The notes beneath the pieces are model-generated. The model saw only the letters and a list, made by a program, of their open reading frames with translations, searched no databases and was not told where the DNA came from. From the NCBI GenBank assembly GCA_942491385.1, contig CALOAF010000002.1, forward strand, positions 186,001 to 250,000: 64,000 nucleotides of DNA, given 5' to 3'. The stretch comes from UBA6170 sp942491385. GTDB taxonomy: Bacteria; Chloroflexota; Anaerolineae; Anaerolineales; Anaerolineaceae. Numbering within the stretch: position 1 is the first letter of the stretch; every line of letters starts with the position of its first letter. Positions 36,158 through 44,962 of this stretch are shown here, piece by piece. Position numbers and translations under genes: made by a program.

Positions 36158-37678
36158 TTATCGTTCCCATTTTTTACCAGTCGCCAGGGCAACACAATTG
36201 TAAGCCCCGTCATAAATGCCGATGCTTTTATTCTTCACAATTGACTCACAGAATAATTCCAACAAATCATTATGATTTACCAGCATGTCAATGGCTTGCA
36301 AAGTCAATGGTATGGTTGTAGCTTCAACCGTACCTTCTCCCAATTCTGCTCCACGAATAGCACCCCATTTCTCATGTCCACCCACGCGTGCATTAAAAAT
36401 CTTCGGTACTGGATAAAAGGCTAATTCACTGGGTTTAGTAATCATCACATCGATAACACGCATGAGGTAATTGGTTGAATAGACCGCATGGAATGTGTTA
36501 TCGTGTAAGAATACATGAATACCATGGGCAGACTGATCCCAAATTTGATCGGCGAACGCTTTGGTATCTTCCCAATCAAAATGAGTTTGAATATCGACCG
36601 CACTTTCCTTTAATTCCCCCTGTAGCCAGGTCCAATTATCCTTATGATCACCAAGGTTAACGAATAAAGCCATTTTTCCACTCTTTACCAGTGGAACGCT
36701 ATATTCGATAATTGCCTTAAATAGTTCTCGTTGCGCGCCTGCGCCGCCCATAGTCAGAAGAATCCTGCGAGGTTCTTTGTTATTCATCCGGCGGATCCGG
36801 GCGGTGCAATCTCCCTCGATGTTCTCGACCAATTCGTGATCAATATGCGCACCTGTGTAATACACTGCGTCACTTGGCGCAGGTTTCAAGATCTTTCCTT
36901 TCTCATCAAAACCGCGCATTGTTCTAAAACCATAGTATGCCGACGGGGATTGAATTCCATGTTTTGCGCCTTCTGTTAATTGAAAAGCCATTGGCCAATT
37001 ATCAAACACCATATCTACAACATTCGTCATTCCACCTGCGACTGCACCCATACAATTCCACATATGGGATGTAAGCATGGGCATTTCTGAAGGTAGTGCT
37101 TCATACAGGTTTCGAAACAACTCGGACATTTTATAATCTTTTATATTGGTCTTCAGGAATCTCCACGGCCAGGTAACAATCCAGGCATTCAAAATAGAGT
37201 TGAGTATTGGTAATGATGGGTCACCTGTGGTTAAAGATTCCCAAATATATTTATTAAAGAAAGAATTACGTTGAGATAGCCTGGAATAGCGACTGTAATT
37301 GGTATTACACCAATTAATAACATCCGTAGTGATACCAGGAACCGCTAATAAATCCAACCAGAGAGGTGTGTACCCCATTGCCCTGGCGCAGGAAGCACCT
37401 GCCATTGCAATGCGATAGTGTCCATATCCCATTCTAATAGTAGAAATCACTACACTTCCCGTTGACGGAAGAGAATCCCCGGAGTCCCCCCGAACGATAT
37501 CCTTTATCCCTAATACATCACCAAGATATTGATTGGATTGGACACTGAGAGTATATTTTTCATTCGGGTCATAATGAAATTTCTTTACAAAAAATTGTTG
37601 CCAGCGGTCTGTGGCTTTTGATTTTCCTTCGGACAATTCATTTTCAAATAAAGTATATTTTCCATTAATTTTCTTCAT
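36158..37678 (-). CDS. Uncharacterised GT-B-like glycosyltransferase-type protein
   Basis: A 506-residue soluble protein I cannot assign to a characterised family. An N-terminal Rossmann-like start (GSVVISTIRMGYGHYRIAMA, about 74-93) resembles the GxGH loop of GT28-type enzymes such as MurG and galactolipid synthases. A second Rossmann-like element (RRILLTMGGAGAQRELF, near 306) suggests the two-lobe GT-B fold. DVMITKPSELAFYPVPK then resembles the nucleotide-sugar binding segment of that fold. It sits between the permease and hydrolase genes of the galactoside operon. It might build or phosphorolyse a glycoside. No membrane segment is seen. Confidence 0.55.
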   Translation of the reverse strand: MKKINGKYTLFENELSEGKSKATDRWQQFFVKKFHYDPNEKYTLSVQSNQYLGDVLGIKDIVRGDSGDSLPSTGSVVISTIRMGYGHYRIAMAGASCARAMGYTPLWLDLLAVPGITTDVINWCNTNYSRYSRLSQRNSFFNKYIWESLTTGDPSLPILNSILNAWIVTWPWRFLKTNIKDYKMSELFRNLYEALPSEMPMLTSHMWNCMGAVAGGMTNVVDMVFDNWPMAFQLTEGAKHGIQSPSAYYGFRTMRGFDEKGKILKPAPSDAVYYTGAHIDHELVENIEGDCTARIRRMNNKEPRRILLTMGGAGAQRELFKAIIEYSVPLVKSGKMALFVNLGDHKDNWTWLQGELKESAVDIQTHFDWEDTKAFADQIWDQSAHGIHVFLHDNTFHAVYSTNYLMRVIDVMITKPSELAFYPVPKIFNARVGGHEKWGAIRGAELGEGTVEATTIPLTLQAIDMLVNHNDLLELFCESIVKNKSIGIYDGAYNCVALATGKKWER

Positions 37679-37728
37679 TGTTGTTCTCCAACGTGACGTA
37701 AGAATATTAGTAAAAGGAGCAGACAGGA

Positions 37729-38937
37729 TTAACCTTTAACCCCACTGCTCATTGCACTTTCAATAAAGAAGCGTTGACCAAGTATAAACAGGATAAATGG
37801 TGGCAAAATAGAAATTGCAGCTCCAGCAAGTATCAGGTTAGCTGAATCTGAAGCACGACCGCGCAACATATTAAGTGTGAGAGTGAGCACATGGTTTTCA
37901 TAATTACCAGTATTGATAACTACCAATGGCCAAAAGAAGCTATTCCAAGCATACAAAAAAGTAAAGGTAGCAAGAGTTGCTAGAGCCGGTGCTGCTGCTG
38001 GAAGGAAGATTCGATATAGAATTTCAAATCTGGAAGCCCCATCCATCAAGGCAGCTTCTTCAATATCTTTCGGGACTGTGATAAAGAATTGGCGCATCAG
38101 AAAAGTTCCATAAGCTGTGAAAATCCATGGAAATATCAAAGAAGCAAGTTTATCTGTCCAACCCAATAAAACCATTAACTGGTAGAGAGGAATGATCAAC
38201 ATAACAAATGGAATCATGATCGTTCCTAGATAAAAAAGGAATAATTTGTCTCGTCCGGGGAACCGTAAACGGGCAAAAGCATAACCACCCATTACAGACG
38301 TGACCATCTGACCAACTACAACAAAGATGGTAACCAAAGTAGTATTGGTAAGGCTTCTCTCCATATTTTCCATTTTTAAAACGTGAGTGTAATTCTCTGG
38401 ATGAGCCGTGATTTTCGTAACTGGTTCACTGGTGCGTTCTACCTGGTAGATAACCTTAGTGGTGTCATCAGGATCAACAAATCGTCCTAAAGTTGTTCGA
38501 TTCATCTGAATCAGTTGCAAAATCTCCCCCCCTACAGGTACATCCATTATTTCCTGCATTGTCCCATCTTGAAGTTGAACCTCGCCCCCACCTTCAGCAG
38601 GCTTTACAAAATCTAATGGAACTGCATACGCAACTTCAAGATCATTGGGATCAGCGAATACCCCAGCAGGTACTCCATTTTGTACCAAGGCATATTCTTT
38701 CTTTTCTCCATCCACCAAAACAAAATACAATGGTAAAAGTTCATCATACCCATCCAGTTCAATTGTTGATTGTTCACGCGGAAAAAACCGTGGTGGATAG
38801 TTAAATGTATCATTAGGTGTTTTCAAGGAAGTAGAAAACATATAAAGGAAAGGAAACAACATTATCAATGCGAAGGCAGTCAGAATGATGTAAGTGATTG
38901 CGTTGATAAATATCTTTGAAAGACGGTATGACTTCAT
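37729..38937 (-). CDS. Sugar ABC transporter permease, MalG type, with large inserted loop
   Basis: A 402-residue permease with the EAA loop IEEAALMDGASRFEILYRIFLPAAAPAL (about 286-313) and the typical C-terminal SAMSSGVKG. Between TM1 and TM2 about 150 residues of predicted soluble, acidic beta-type sequence are inserted (roughly 50-195), much more than in E. coli MalG. The insert would face the outside and could interact with the binding protein. The gene starts nine bases after the upstream permease stop. No ATPase gene is in the operon. Confidence 0.9.
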   Translation of the reverse strand: MKSYRLSKIFINAITYIILTAFALIMLFPFLYMFSTSLKTPNDTFNYPPRFFPREQSTIELDGYDELLPLYFVLVDGEKKEYALVQNGVPAGVFADPNDLEVAYAVPLDFVKPAEGGGEVQLQDGTMQEIMDVPVGGEILQLIQMNRTTLGRFVDPDDTTKVIYQVERTSEPVTKITAHPENYTHVLKMENMERSLTNTTLVTIFVVVGQMVTSVMGGYAFARLRFPGRDKLFLFYLGTIMIPFVMLIIPLYQLMVLLGWTDKLASLIFPWIFTAYGTFLMRQFFITVPKDIEEAALMDGASRFEILYRIFLPAAAPALATLATFTFLYAWNSFFWPLVVINTGNYENHVLTLTLNMLRGRASDSANLILAGAAISILPPFILFILGQRFFIESAMSSGVKG

Positions 38938-38946
38938 CTAAACCTC

Positions 38947-40638
38947 CTAGACATCATATGCGCCAGTTCTGCGCTGACTGCGGAATTGAAGTAATGTTAC
39001 TGCAAAAATCACAATGAATAAAACCCAGGCAATGGCAGCCCCATATCCTTGTTGGAACCGTTGGAAGCCATTCTGATATAAGTACAAAACAATGGTCAAG
39101 GTCGAAGTTCCCGGACTACCCGGCGGATTTGTCATAATGAATACCTGTTCAAATACCTGTAAGGCTTGAATGGTGGTAGTTGTGATCACAAAGAATGTTG
39201 TGGGTGCCAATAAAGGTAGTGTGATTTTCCAGAATTTTGCCCACTTACCCGCTCCGTCTACTGTTGCAGCTTCGTATAATTCCTTTGGAATATTCTGTAA
39301 TCCTGCCATAAATAGTACTGTATTAAAACCCATCGTCTGCCAGGCAGAAACAATTATGATTGCAAGTAAAGCTGTTCGACTTTCTGATAACCAACGAATT
39401 TGAGCAATTGGATAACCGGTTGCAAAGATAGAATTAATAAATTGCAACCCTAAAGTGATAAAGTAATTAATGTATCCGATGGTTGCATTGTATAGCCACT
39501 GCCAGATCAACGAGATGCCAACGACTGCTGCAATACTGGGCAGGAAATAGATTGCTCTAAAAATCTTCATTCCTGGAATTTTTGAATTTAAGATATTTGC
39601 AAGTAACAAGGCTGGGATTGCACTTAAAGGAACCGTAACTATACCGAAAACAAGCGTATTTCGAAGAGAAATCCAGAATCGGGCATCTGCTGCCCCCAGA
39701 ACAAAATAATGTCCAAATAAATTAAAACGCAAAAGCTCACTGTAGATTGCTCCATCCATCACCTGAACAAAATTTTGGGTTGCGCTGGCCAGGGGTTTTA
39801 AATTCAACTTAAAGATTGTCAAATAATTTGCCATACCAATGAAATTTGAATTTCCAAAAGCATCCCAATCTGTAAGACTGATATAAAATGAAAATACTAA
39901 TGGGAAAGCAAAGAAAATCAGGAAACCCAGCAAATTAGGTGAGAGAAATAGATAACCTTCCAAAGCTTCCATCTGAGCATTGTTCCGGTGTAGGTAGATC
40001 CCTGTCTCTTCACGCCACATTAACCAGATTGCAATTCCAAAAAGAACAATCATTAATGCAATTACCAGATTGGATGGAATGATTAACCGCTTTCCTAAAA
40101 CTAAGAATGCCTGAACCAAACCGACTCGAAATAAAAAAATAATGAAGAAGACAAGAGCAACATATTTTCCAATTTTCCGAAACATTTCTTCGATGTGAAT
40201 TCGAAAATGAAAACGATCTCCAGCAGCATGGATCAGGTAACCTGCCAACACACCTGTTAACCAACCAATTCCTGATCCAAAAGTTTTCGCTAACGCATCA
40301 ACTCCAAGGAATACACCCAGAACCTGTAAAAGGGCAATAATGGAGAAAATAAATCCAAGATAATTAACGACTAATGATATAGTTCGTCCTACTCGTTTTC
40401 TCTTCCAAAGCTGATATCCTGCGAATAAACTGGCAACAATCAATAAAATTGTCGATATTGTTCCAATAAAAATCAACCATGATGGCAAATTACTGAACAA
40501 TTGTTTAGATAAGATAAAAAATAATAGAATAAGTCCGGATAACGAAAGTATTAAATGCCACCCAGTAACAATGTTGATGAAGGTTTCAACGCGTTTAAAA
40601 TCTTTGGATTCTGCATCCTCTTGCATAGTGACCTCCAA
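38947..40638 (-). CDS. Sugar ABC transporter permease, MalF type, with N-terminal membrane extension
   Basis: A 563-residue permease. The C-terminal 300 residues are the usual six-helix unit with the EAA loop IPKELYEAATVDGAGKWAKFWKITLPLL (about 470-497). The first 220 or so residues add five to six hydrophobic helices and a charged loop (HAAGDRFHFRIHIEEMFRKIG) not found in most MalF proteins. The role of that part is unknown. It begins after a hairpin that separates it from the binding-protein gene. Confidence 0.88.
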   Translation of the reverse strand: MEVTMQEDAESKDFKRVETFINIVTGWHLILSLSGLILLFFILSKQLFSNLPSWLIFIGTISTILLIVASLFAGYQLWKRKRVGRTISLVVNYLGFIFSIIALLQVLGVFLGVDALAKTFGSGIGWLTGVLAGYLIHAAGDRFHFRIHIEEMFRKIGKYVALVFFIIFLFRVGLVQAFLVLGKRLIIPSNLVIALMIVLFGIAIWLMWREETGIYLHRNNAQMEALEGYLFLSPNLLGFLIFFAFPLVFSFYISLTDWDAFGNSNFIGMANYLTIFKLNLKPLASATQNFVQVMDGAIYSELLRFNLFGHYFVLGAADARFWISLRNTLVFGIVTVPLSAIPALLLANILNSKIPGMKIFRAIYFLPSIAAVVGISLIWQWLYNATIGYINYFITLGLQFINSIFATGYPIAQIRWLSESRTALLAIIIVSAWQTMGFNTVLFMAGLQNIPKELYEAATVDGAGKWAKFWKITLPLLAPTTFFVITTTTIQALQVFEQVFIMTNPPGSPGTSTLTIVLYLYQNGFQRFQQGYGAAIAWVLFIVIFAVTLLQFRSQRRTGAYDV

Positions 40639-40654
40639 AAATTGAATCTTTAAT

Positions 40655-40701
40655 AATTAAAAAAACCATCATCTCCTCCCTTTTCTAAAGGGAGGAGATG
40701 A
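40655..40701 (-). terminator. Hairpin plus T-run between binding protein and permease genes (attenuator-like)
   Basis: Fifteen-base perfect arms, TCATCTCCTCCCTTT (40669-40683) and AAAGGGAGGAGATGA (40687-40701), with a three-base loop. On the transcribed minus strand it is followed by GGTTTTTTTAATT. It lies 13 bases after the binding-protein stop, so part of the transcripts would end here and the binding protein would be made in excess. Confidence 0.75.
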
Positions 40702-40714
40702 CTAATTTAACGAT

Positions 40715-42052
40715 TTATTGAGTGAAGGCTTTGTTTGCTTCTACACAGATACTTTGTTTGTATTCATCAATGGTCATCTCACCATTAAGAACCTTAGAGA
40801 TCATCGGTCCCATAATGGAGTCATAATTTGGCCAACTACCAGCCCATAAAGGACCTTCAGCTGTTGGCATATTTTCTTCCGCAATCCCATTGAGGAATGC
40901 CTGGTTATTGTCAGGGGGTGTAAATGTAAGGAAAGAATCCAAAGCAGCTTGACTTACCCGGCTGGGTATATTAGTTCCCAGAGCGGAAATCTTCCCCTGG
41001 GTATCTGCAGTTGTTAACATTTGGACCAATTTCCAAGCTTCTTCTGGGTGTTCTGTCTTTGCATTAACAACGTACGCGCCCCAGAACAACCAGTTCCCCA
41101 TACCATCCGGCCCCATGGGTAATTCTACAACATCCCATGTAAAGTTTGCGTTGGAGCGGGTACCAGGTGTTGCCCAACGGCCGTTTTGGAACATCCCAAC
41201 TTTTCCTGCTAAGAATGGAGGTTCACTATCTTCACCGTAAGGAACAGCTACTTTTTCTTCCACATAGAGTTTACGTTCGAAGGTTAAACCTTCAATTGCT
41301 TCTGGAGTATCCAGAGCACATGCTGAACGGTCTTCATTAAAGAATCCACCACCAGCTGAGTTGATCCAAACACCGTAAGGTCCCCACCAAGCATTTGCAC
41401 CATAACCATAGACATCGGTTCCTAGTGCGCTAACTTTCTTAGCAACATCCAGGAAGGCATCCCAGTCCCATTTTCCTTCTTTAGCCAGTTCACGGGGGTC
41501 ATCAGCACCCGCTTCTGCAATCAAATCTAGGTTCAAATATAAAGCGAAAGTGGATACATCGCGTGGCAATCCCCAAAGAGATTCGCCTGTTTTTCCAGAC
41601 GTTGGGTTGAATGTCATGTGGTACATTGGGCCTGAATAGAAATCTGTTGCTTTGAATTCAGCAGTTGCATCAGCCATACTCTTTAGATCCATGATTAAAC
41701 CACGGGTAGCAAAGTCTGCAATGTCAGTACCTGGAATCCAGAACACATCCGGGGCAGTGCCTGCGCCAATTTCTGTTTTCAACACATCCTGATAGCTGGA
41801 AGTCTCAGAACCACCAGGTTCGTAAACCAAAGTGACCCCATCCATCGCTCCGTCTAATTCTGCACTGACAGATGAATATACATCAATTTCTGCCTGGTTA
41901 TCTGGACGTGTACGCCAACGCAATGTTATTTCTTCAGCTGCAGGCTGAGCTGGTTCTTCAGCTACTGGTGCTGCAGCTGGTTGACATGCAGCCAATAACA
42001 TGCTGAATGTTACAAGAATTACGATCAAACTTGATATTACCTTTCTGTTCAT
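40715..42052 (-). CDS. Sugar ABC transporter substrate-binding lipoprotein
   Basis: A 445-residue family-1 solute-binding protein. The lipoprotein signal is clear (MNRKVISSLIVILVTF, then lipobox LLAAC with Cys near 23), followed by an Ala/Pro/Glu linker. The mature part carries the usual lobes (GAGTAPDVFWIPGTDIADFA, GKVGMFQNGRWATPGT, AWKLVQMLTTADTQGKI). The ligand is probably an oligosaccharide, by analogy with the nearby alpha-galactosidase, but this cannot be read from the sequence. It is the second gene of the operon, 80 bases after lacI. Confidence 0.88.
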   Translation of the reverse strand: MNRKVISSLIVILVTFSMLLAACQPAAAPVAEEPAQPAAEEITLRWRTRPDNQAEIDVYSSVSAELDGAMDGVTLVYEPGGSETSSYQDVLKTEIGAGTAPDVFWIPGTDIADFATRGLIMDLKSMADATAEFKATDFYSGPMYHMTFNPTSGKTGESLWGLPRDVSTFALYLNLDLIAEAGADDPRELAKEGKWDWDAFLDVAKKVSALGTDVYGYGANAWWGPYGVWINSAGGGFFNEDRSACALDTPEAIEGLTFERKLYVEEKVAVPYGEDSEPPFLAGKVGMFQNGRWATPGTRSNANFTWDVVELPMGPDGMGNWLFWGAYVVNAKTEHPEEAWKLVQMLTTADTQGKISALGTNIPSRVSQAALDSFLTFTPPDNNQAFLNGIAEENMPTAEGPLWAGSWPNYDSIMGPMISKVLNGEMTIDEYKQSICVEANKAFTQ

Positions 42053-42132
42053 CTTTAACTTCTCCTATTTGAATATTTTGGATTTGTGAGTTTATAAAAA
42101 TAATATAAACGAAGAATATAATTAGTTTCCTA

Positions 42133-43149
42133 TCACCTCCTATCTTGATAAGGAGCTGTCGATTTACGTTCGATTAGGTGAACCGGAACGCGATGAGAGA
42201 TTGTGTTATGTTCTGGTTGTTCGATCTTTGTAATCAACATGCAAGCGGCTTCCTGACCAATCCGATTTATATCCTGATGGATGGTTGTTAACGGTGGATC
42301 AAAATAGGAAGCCAAAGGCATATCATCGAAACCGATGACAGAATAATCATCCGGGATATGATATCCCGAATCCCGTAAAGCACGAATAGCTCCAATGGCC
42401 ATCCGATCATTCTGAGCAAAAACTGCTGAAAATGATATCTTTTCCTCCAGAGCTTTCAAAACATCCAGATAAGCAGATGTAGCAGCCCAATCACCTGGCA
42501 TAATGAGACGCTCGTCGCATTTAATTTGCGCATGTTCAAGAGCATCGCAATACCCTTTTGTACGGTCCTGAGTACAAGCGTCTGTTTCAACGCCTTTGAT
42601 ACATAAAATTTTCCTATGTCCTAAACCTATGAGGTGTTGCACTGCCAATTTTCCAGCTGCTTCATCATCTAGTGCTACCCACCCAATATCGTCATTATTC
42701 GAGTCATCGCCAACAAAGATGGTTGGAAAATTATCAGGAATATATTCAAAACGGCGATCCACGTATGGGTTGATTATGATAAGGCCATCAATCCTTCTGT
42801 AACCAACCAATTTAATGATCAAATCAGCAAATGAATCAGCATCAGCAGCAGAGGAGGATAGAATAAAATATCCGTTTTTTCTAGCTTCCTGTTCTGCCCC
42901 TTCAATAATACTTGCAAATGTGAAATCTGTCAGATTTGGGGCAATACAGGCTAAAGTCCTGGTTTTTCCACGTGCCATAGAACGAGCGATTGCATTGGGT
43001 CTATATTTAAGCTTATTAATCGCAGCTTCAACTTTTGTGCGAGTTTCTGGTCTAACTTTCTCAAAATTATTAATGACCCGTGATACTGTTTGATGCGAAA
43101 CACCAGCAAGACGCGCGACATCACGGATAGTAGGATGAGATTCTGTCAT
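42133..43149 (-). CDS. LacI family transcriptional regulator of the galactoside-type operon
   Basis: A regulator of about 338 residues with helix-turn-helix TIRDVARLAGVSHQTVSRVI near residues 7-26 and the hinge YRPNAIARSMARGKTRTL, then a sugar-binding core (GLIIINPYVDRRFEY, AVFAQNDRMAIGAIRAL, VIGFDDMPLASYFDPPLTT). It is first in the operon, directly downstream of a perfect palindrome that overlaps the transcription start, so autorepression is expected. I use ATG 43149; the frame can be read from a TTG six codons earlier and neither has a good ribosome site. Confidence 0.93.
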   Translation of the reverse strand: MTESHPTIRDVARLAGVSHQTVSRVINNFEKVRPETRTKVEAAINKLKYRPNAIARSMARGKTRTLACIAPNLTDFTFASIIEGAEQEARKNGYFILSSSAADADSFADLIIKLVGYRRIDGLIIINPYVDRRFEYIPDNFPTIFVGDDSNNDDIGWVALDDEAAGKLAVQHLIGLGHRKILCIKGVETDACTQDRTKGYCDALEHAQIKCDERLIMPGDWAATSAYLDVLKALEEKISFSAVFAQNDRMAIGAIRALRDSGYHIPDDYSVIGFDDMPLASYFDPPLTTIHQDINRIGQEAACMLITKIEQPEHNTISHRVPVHLIERKSTAPYQDRR

Positions 43150-43179
43150 TTTTTTAGTATAATTCAATCAATTTGAAAA

Positions 43180-43207
43180 ATGTTACCGGTAACGTTACCG
43201 GTAACAT
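43180..43207. promoter_or_regulatory. Perfect 28-bp palindrome: double LacI-type operator
   Basis: The element consists of two adjacent copies of the 12-base palindrome GTTACCGGTAAC (43182-43193 and 43194-43205), flanked by AT and AT to give a perfect 28-base palindrome. CG-centred dyads of this type are typical of LacI-family operators. It lies immediately after the -10 box and 31 bases before the lacI start codon. Confidence 0.85.
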
Positions 43208-43208
43208 C

Positions 43209-43237
43209 ATAATACAGAATTAATATATAATTGTCAA
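43209..43237 (-). promoter_or_regulatory. Promoter of the lacI/galactoside-type operon
   Basis: Minus strand TTGACA (43237-43232), 17 bases, TATTAT (43214-43209). The palindrome begins two bases after the -10 box, so a bound repressor would cover the transcription start. Confidence 0.85.
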
Positions 43238-43485
43238 TAACCAAACTTTTAAAACCCCAAAACTATTAACAATCCATCTTTGATTTTGGCACTTTTTAAA
43301 TTCTGGTTAAGATACTTTGAATTTTTTAATAAAAAAATAAAAACATTATTTAGCAAATAAAACGATGTAGGACAACAAAATAAATTTATTTATTTCTTAT
43401 AGATTTTTCTACTACACTTTTGCAATAATGCAGAAGAAAAATGTGCGAAATAAATTTTTTAAGAAAAACTATTTTTAATTTGCTT

Positions 43486-43513
43486 TTGATATTCAATTAA
43501 TCTAAAATATACT
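43486..43513 (+). promoter_or_regulatory. Putative promoter of the CBS-domain gene
   Basis: TTGATA (43486-43491), 16 bases, TATACT (43508-43513). Transcription would start near 43520, leaving a leader of about 190 bases before the ATG at 43708. The rest of 43238-43707 is very AT-rich with nothing else I recognise. Confidence 0.5.
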
Positions 43514-43707
43514 TAATTATGTTTGGAAAAAATAAATTTTTCTATCATATCAAACCTGAACAGGCCTTCTTCACCAAAACTCTCTTCTACAAAATTCAAC
43601 GTAAAATAACTTGTTATTACCAAATATTTATCGGCTCTTCGCATCTTCCAAATATTTTTTATCCAATCCTGGATTTCGCATCACCAACCCAAACAACGGA
43701 GGGAAAA

Positions 43708-44151
43708 ATGAATTTCGTATCGTCAATTCTAAAAGTCAAAGGAAATGCTGTTTTTTCTGTCAAAAAAGACACACCGATCATAGAAGTTTTAGATTTAATG
43801 GTCCAAAAGGGGATAGGAGCAGTACTGGTCATGGAAAACGAAAAGATTGTTGGAATCTTTTCTGAACGAGATTTTGTGCGCAAAGTATCAAGAACAAGAG
43901 ATCTGTGTTTAGATATTCCTGTCAGTGAATTAATGACCAAAGATGTTTTTGTGATTTCGCCAGACGATTCGATCGATGAATGCATGGCAGTCATGTCTGG
44001 CACCCGCATCCGACATTTGCCCGTCATTGAAGATGAACAATTGGTTGGTTTGGTCAGCATTGGAGATGTAGTCAGAAGTTCTCTCGAGGATAAAAATCTC
44101 CAGATCGAAAGCATGGAAAAATACATTTTTGGATACGGATACGGTCAATAA
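43708..44151 (+). CDS. CBS-domain pair protein
   Basis: A 147-residue cytoplasmic protein of two CBS domains (about 10-65 and 75-132). Typical blocks are GIGAVLVMENEKIVGIFSERDFVRK, written here across the first domain end, and IRHLPVIEDEQLVGLVSIGDVV in the second. Such stand-alone pairs bind adenine nucleotides and regulate partners. I start at ATG 43708 because a strong GGAGGG site precedes it and the family begins here; the frame is open back to 43519, but that would place the start on the predicted transcription start. It is a single gene, without an enzyme partner next to it. Confidence 0.88.
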   Translation: MNFVSSILKVKGNAVFSVKKDTPIIEVLDLMVQKGIGAVLVMENEKIVGIFSERDFVRKVSRTRDLCLDIPVSELMTKDVFVISPDDSIDECMAVMSGTRIRHLPVIEDEQLVGLVSIGDVVRSSLEDKNLQIESMEKYIFGYGYGQ

Positions 44152-44253
44152 TCACATTCTATTCCTGACAATCTAAAGCCAAATTATGCTTCCATCTAGT
44201 TTTTGTAAATATGGTATCATTCGGTTTCACGAAAATTCATGATGGTGAGCATA

Positions 44254-44892
44254 ATGAAATCCATTAACTTAATTGAAAGAAAATTCTTGATCCTGATCGT
44301 ATTAATCTTTAGTTCTCTGGCAGGGTGTACGTCACCCACCACAGTCATGGTTCCTACACAGGATCAAGCGATGATCGTGGATGCAGTCGTCAAAACAATT
44401 AATGCCCAACACACTCAGGCTGCCTTTCTTAACCCAACCAACACCTTTGTATCCACACAGACCCAGCTTCCCGCAACACCTACTGAAGTCGCGCTGACAG
44501 AAACTCCAACGATAACAATTCAACCAACCGAAACTGCTACTCCTCAACCGGCGTATTCAGCAGCGCTTTTATATGTGGTCGCTTACCCTGAAAATAAGCG
44601 CGAATATGTGGGAAATGAAAGATTTGGGATCGCGCTTGGGTTTGAAAATACCGGCACGGTTACCTGGCAAGCAGGGACGAGTGTGAAATTGATCAGTTTT
44701 AGCGGGGAAGTCACTGTGCAATTGGAAGTTAGTATCGACAAATCTGTTCCCCCGGGTGAAAAAGTTGAATTTGATTTTTGGGCTTTTGGTTCAGAATGGT
44801 ACGGTGACCACACCTTTGGATTCCAATTATATAATGAACAGGGATTAGCAATTCCGGGTGGTTACGCTACTTTTACCTATACTTCAGTGTGA
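44254..44892 (+). CDS. Lipoprotein with Thr-rich linker and NBR1-type Ig domain
   Basis: A 212-residue protein. The lipobox LAGC follows a hydrophobic signal (LILIVLIFSS), with Cys near 25. A Thr/Pro-rich linker (about 60-105) leads to an Ig-like domain (about 108-212) with the NBR1/FW pattern: NTGTVTWQAGTSVKLIS, VPPGEKVEFDFW and the final YATFTYTSV. This architecture is frequent in Chloroflexota surface proteins; its function is unknown. ATG 44254 is favoured because GGTGAG precedes it; two ATGs lie 12 and 15 bases upstream. Confidence 0.82.
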   Translation: MKSINLIERKFLILIVLIFSSLAGCTSPTTVMVPTQDQAMIVDAVVKTINAQHTQAAFLNPTNTFVSTQTQLPATPTEVALTETPTITIQPTETATPQPAYSAALLYVVAYPENKREYVGNERFGIALGFENTGTVTWQAGTSVKLISFSGEVTVQLEVSIDKSVPPGEKVEFDFWAFGSEWYGDHTFGFQLYNEQGLAIPGGYATFTYTSV

Positions 44893-44899
44893 TTTTCTC

Positions 44900-44944
44900 T
44901 CAAAAAACAAAAAAATGGCCAGGGTATAAATAATACTCTGACCA
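44900..44944 (-). terminator. Rho-independent terminator of the helicase gene
   Basis: A 12-base stem with one mismatch and one G-U pair (44916-44927 with 44933-44944) is followed, in the minus direction, by TTTTTTTGTTTTTTG. It lies 18 bases after the helicase stop and just beyond the lipoprotein stop on the other strand. Confidence 0.75.
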
Positions 44945-44962
44945 ATTTCAATTTATTATGGA

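Noticed and set aside
43519..43707. 63-residue N-terminal extension of the CBS protein
   Set aside because: The sequence is unlike the family, a strong ribosome site lies before ATG 43708, and the predicted transcription start falls at about 43520.
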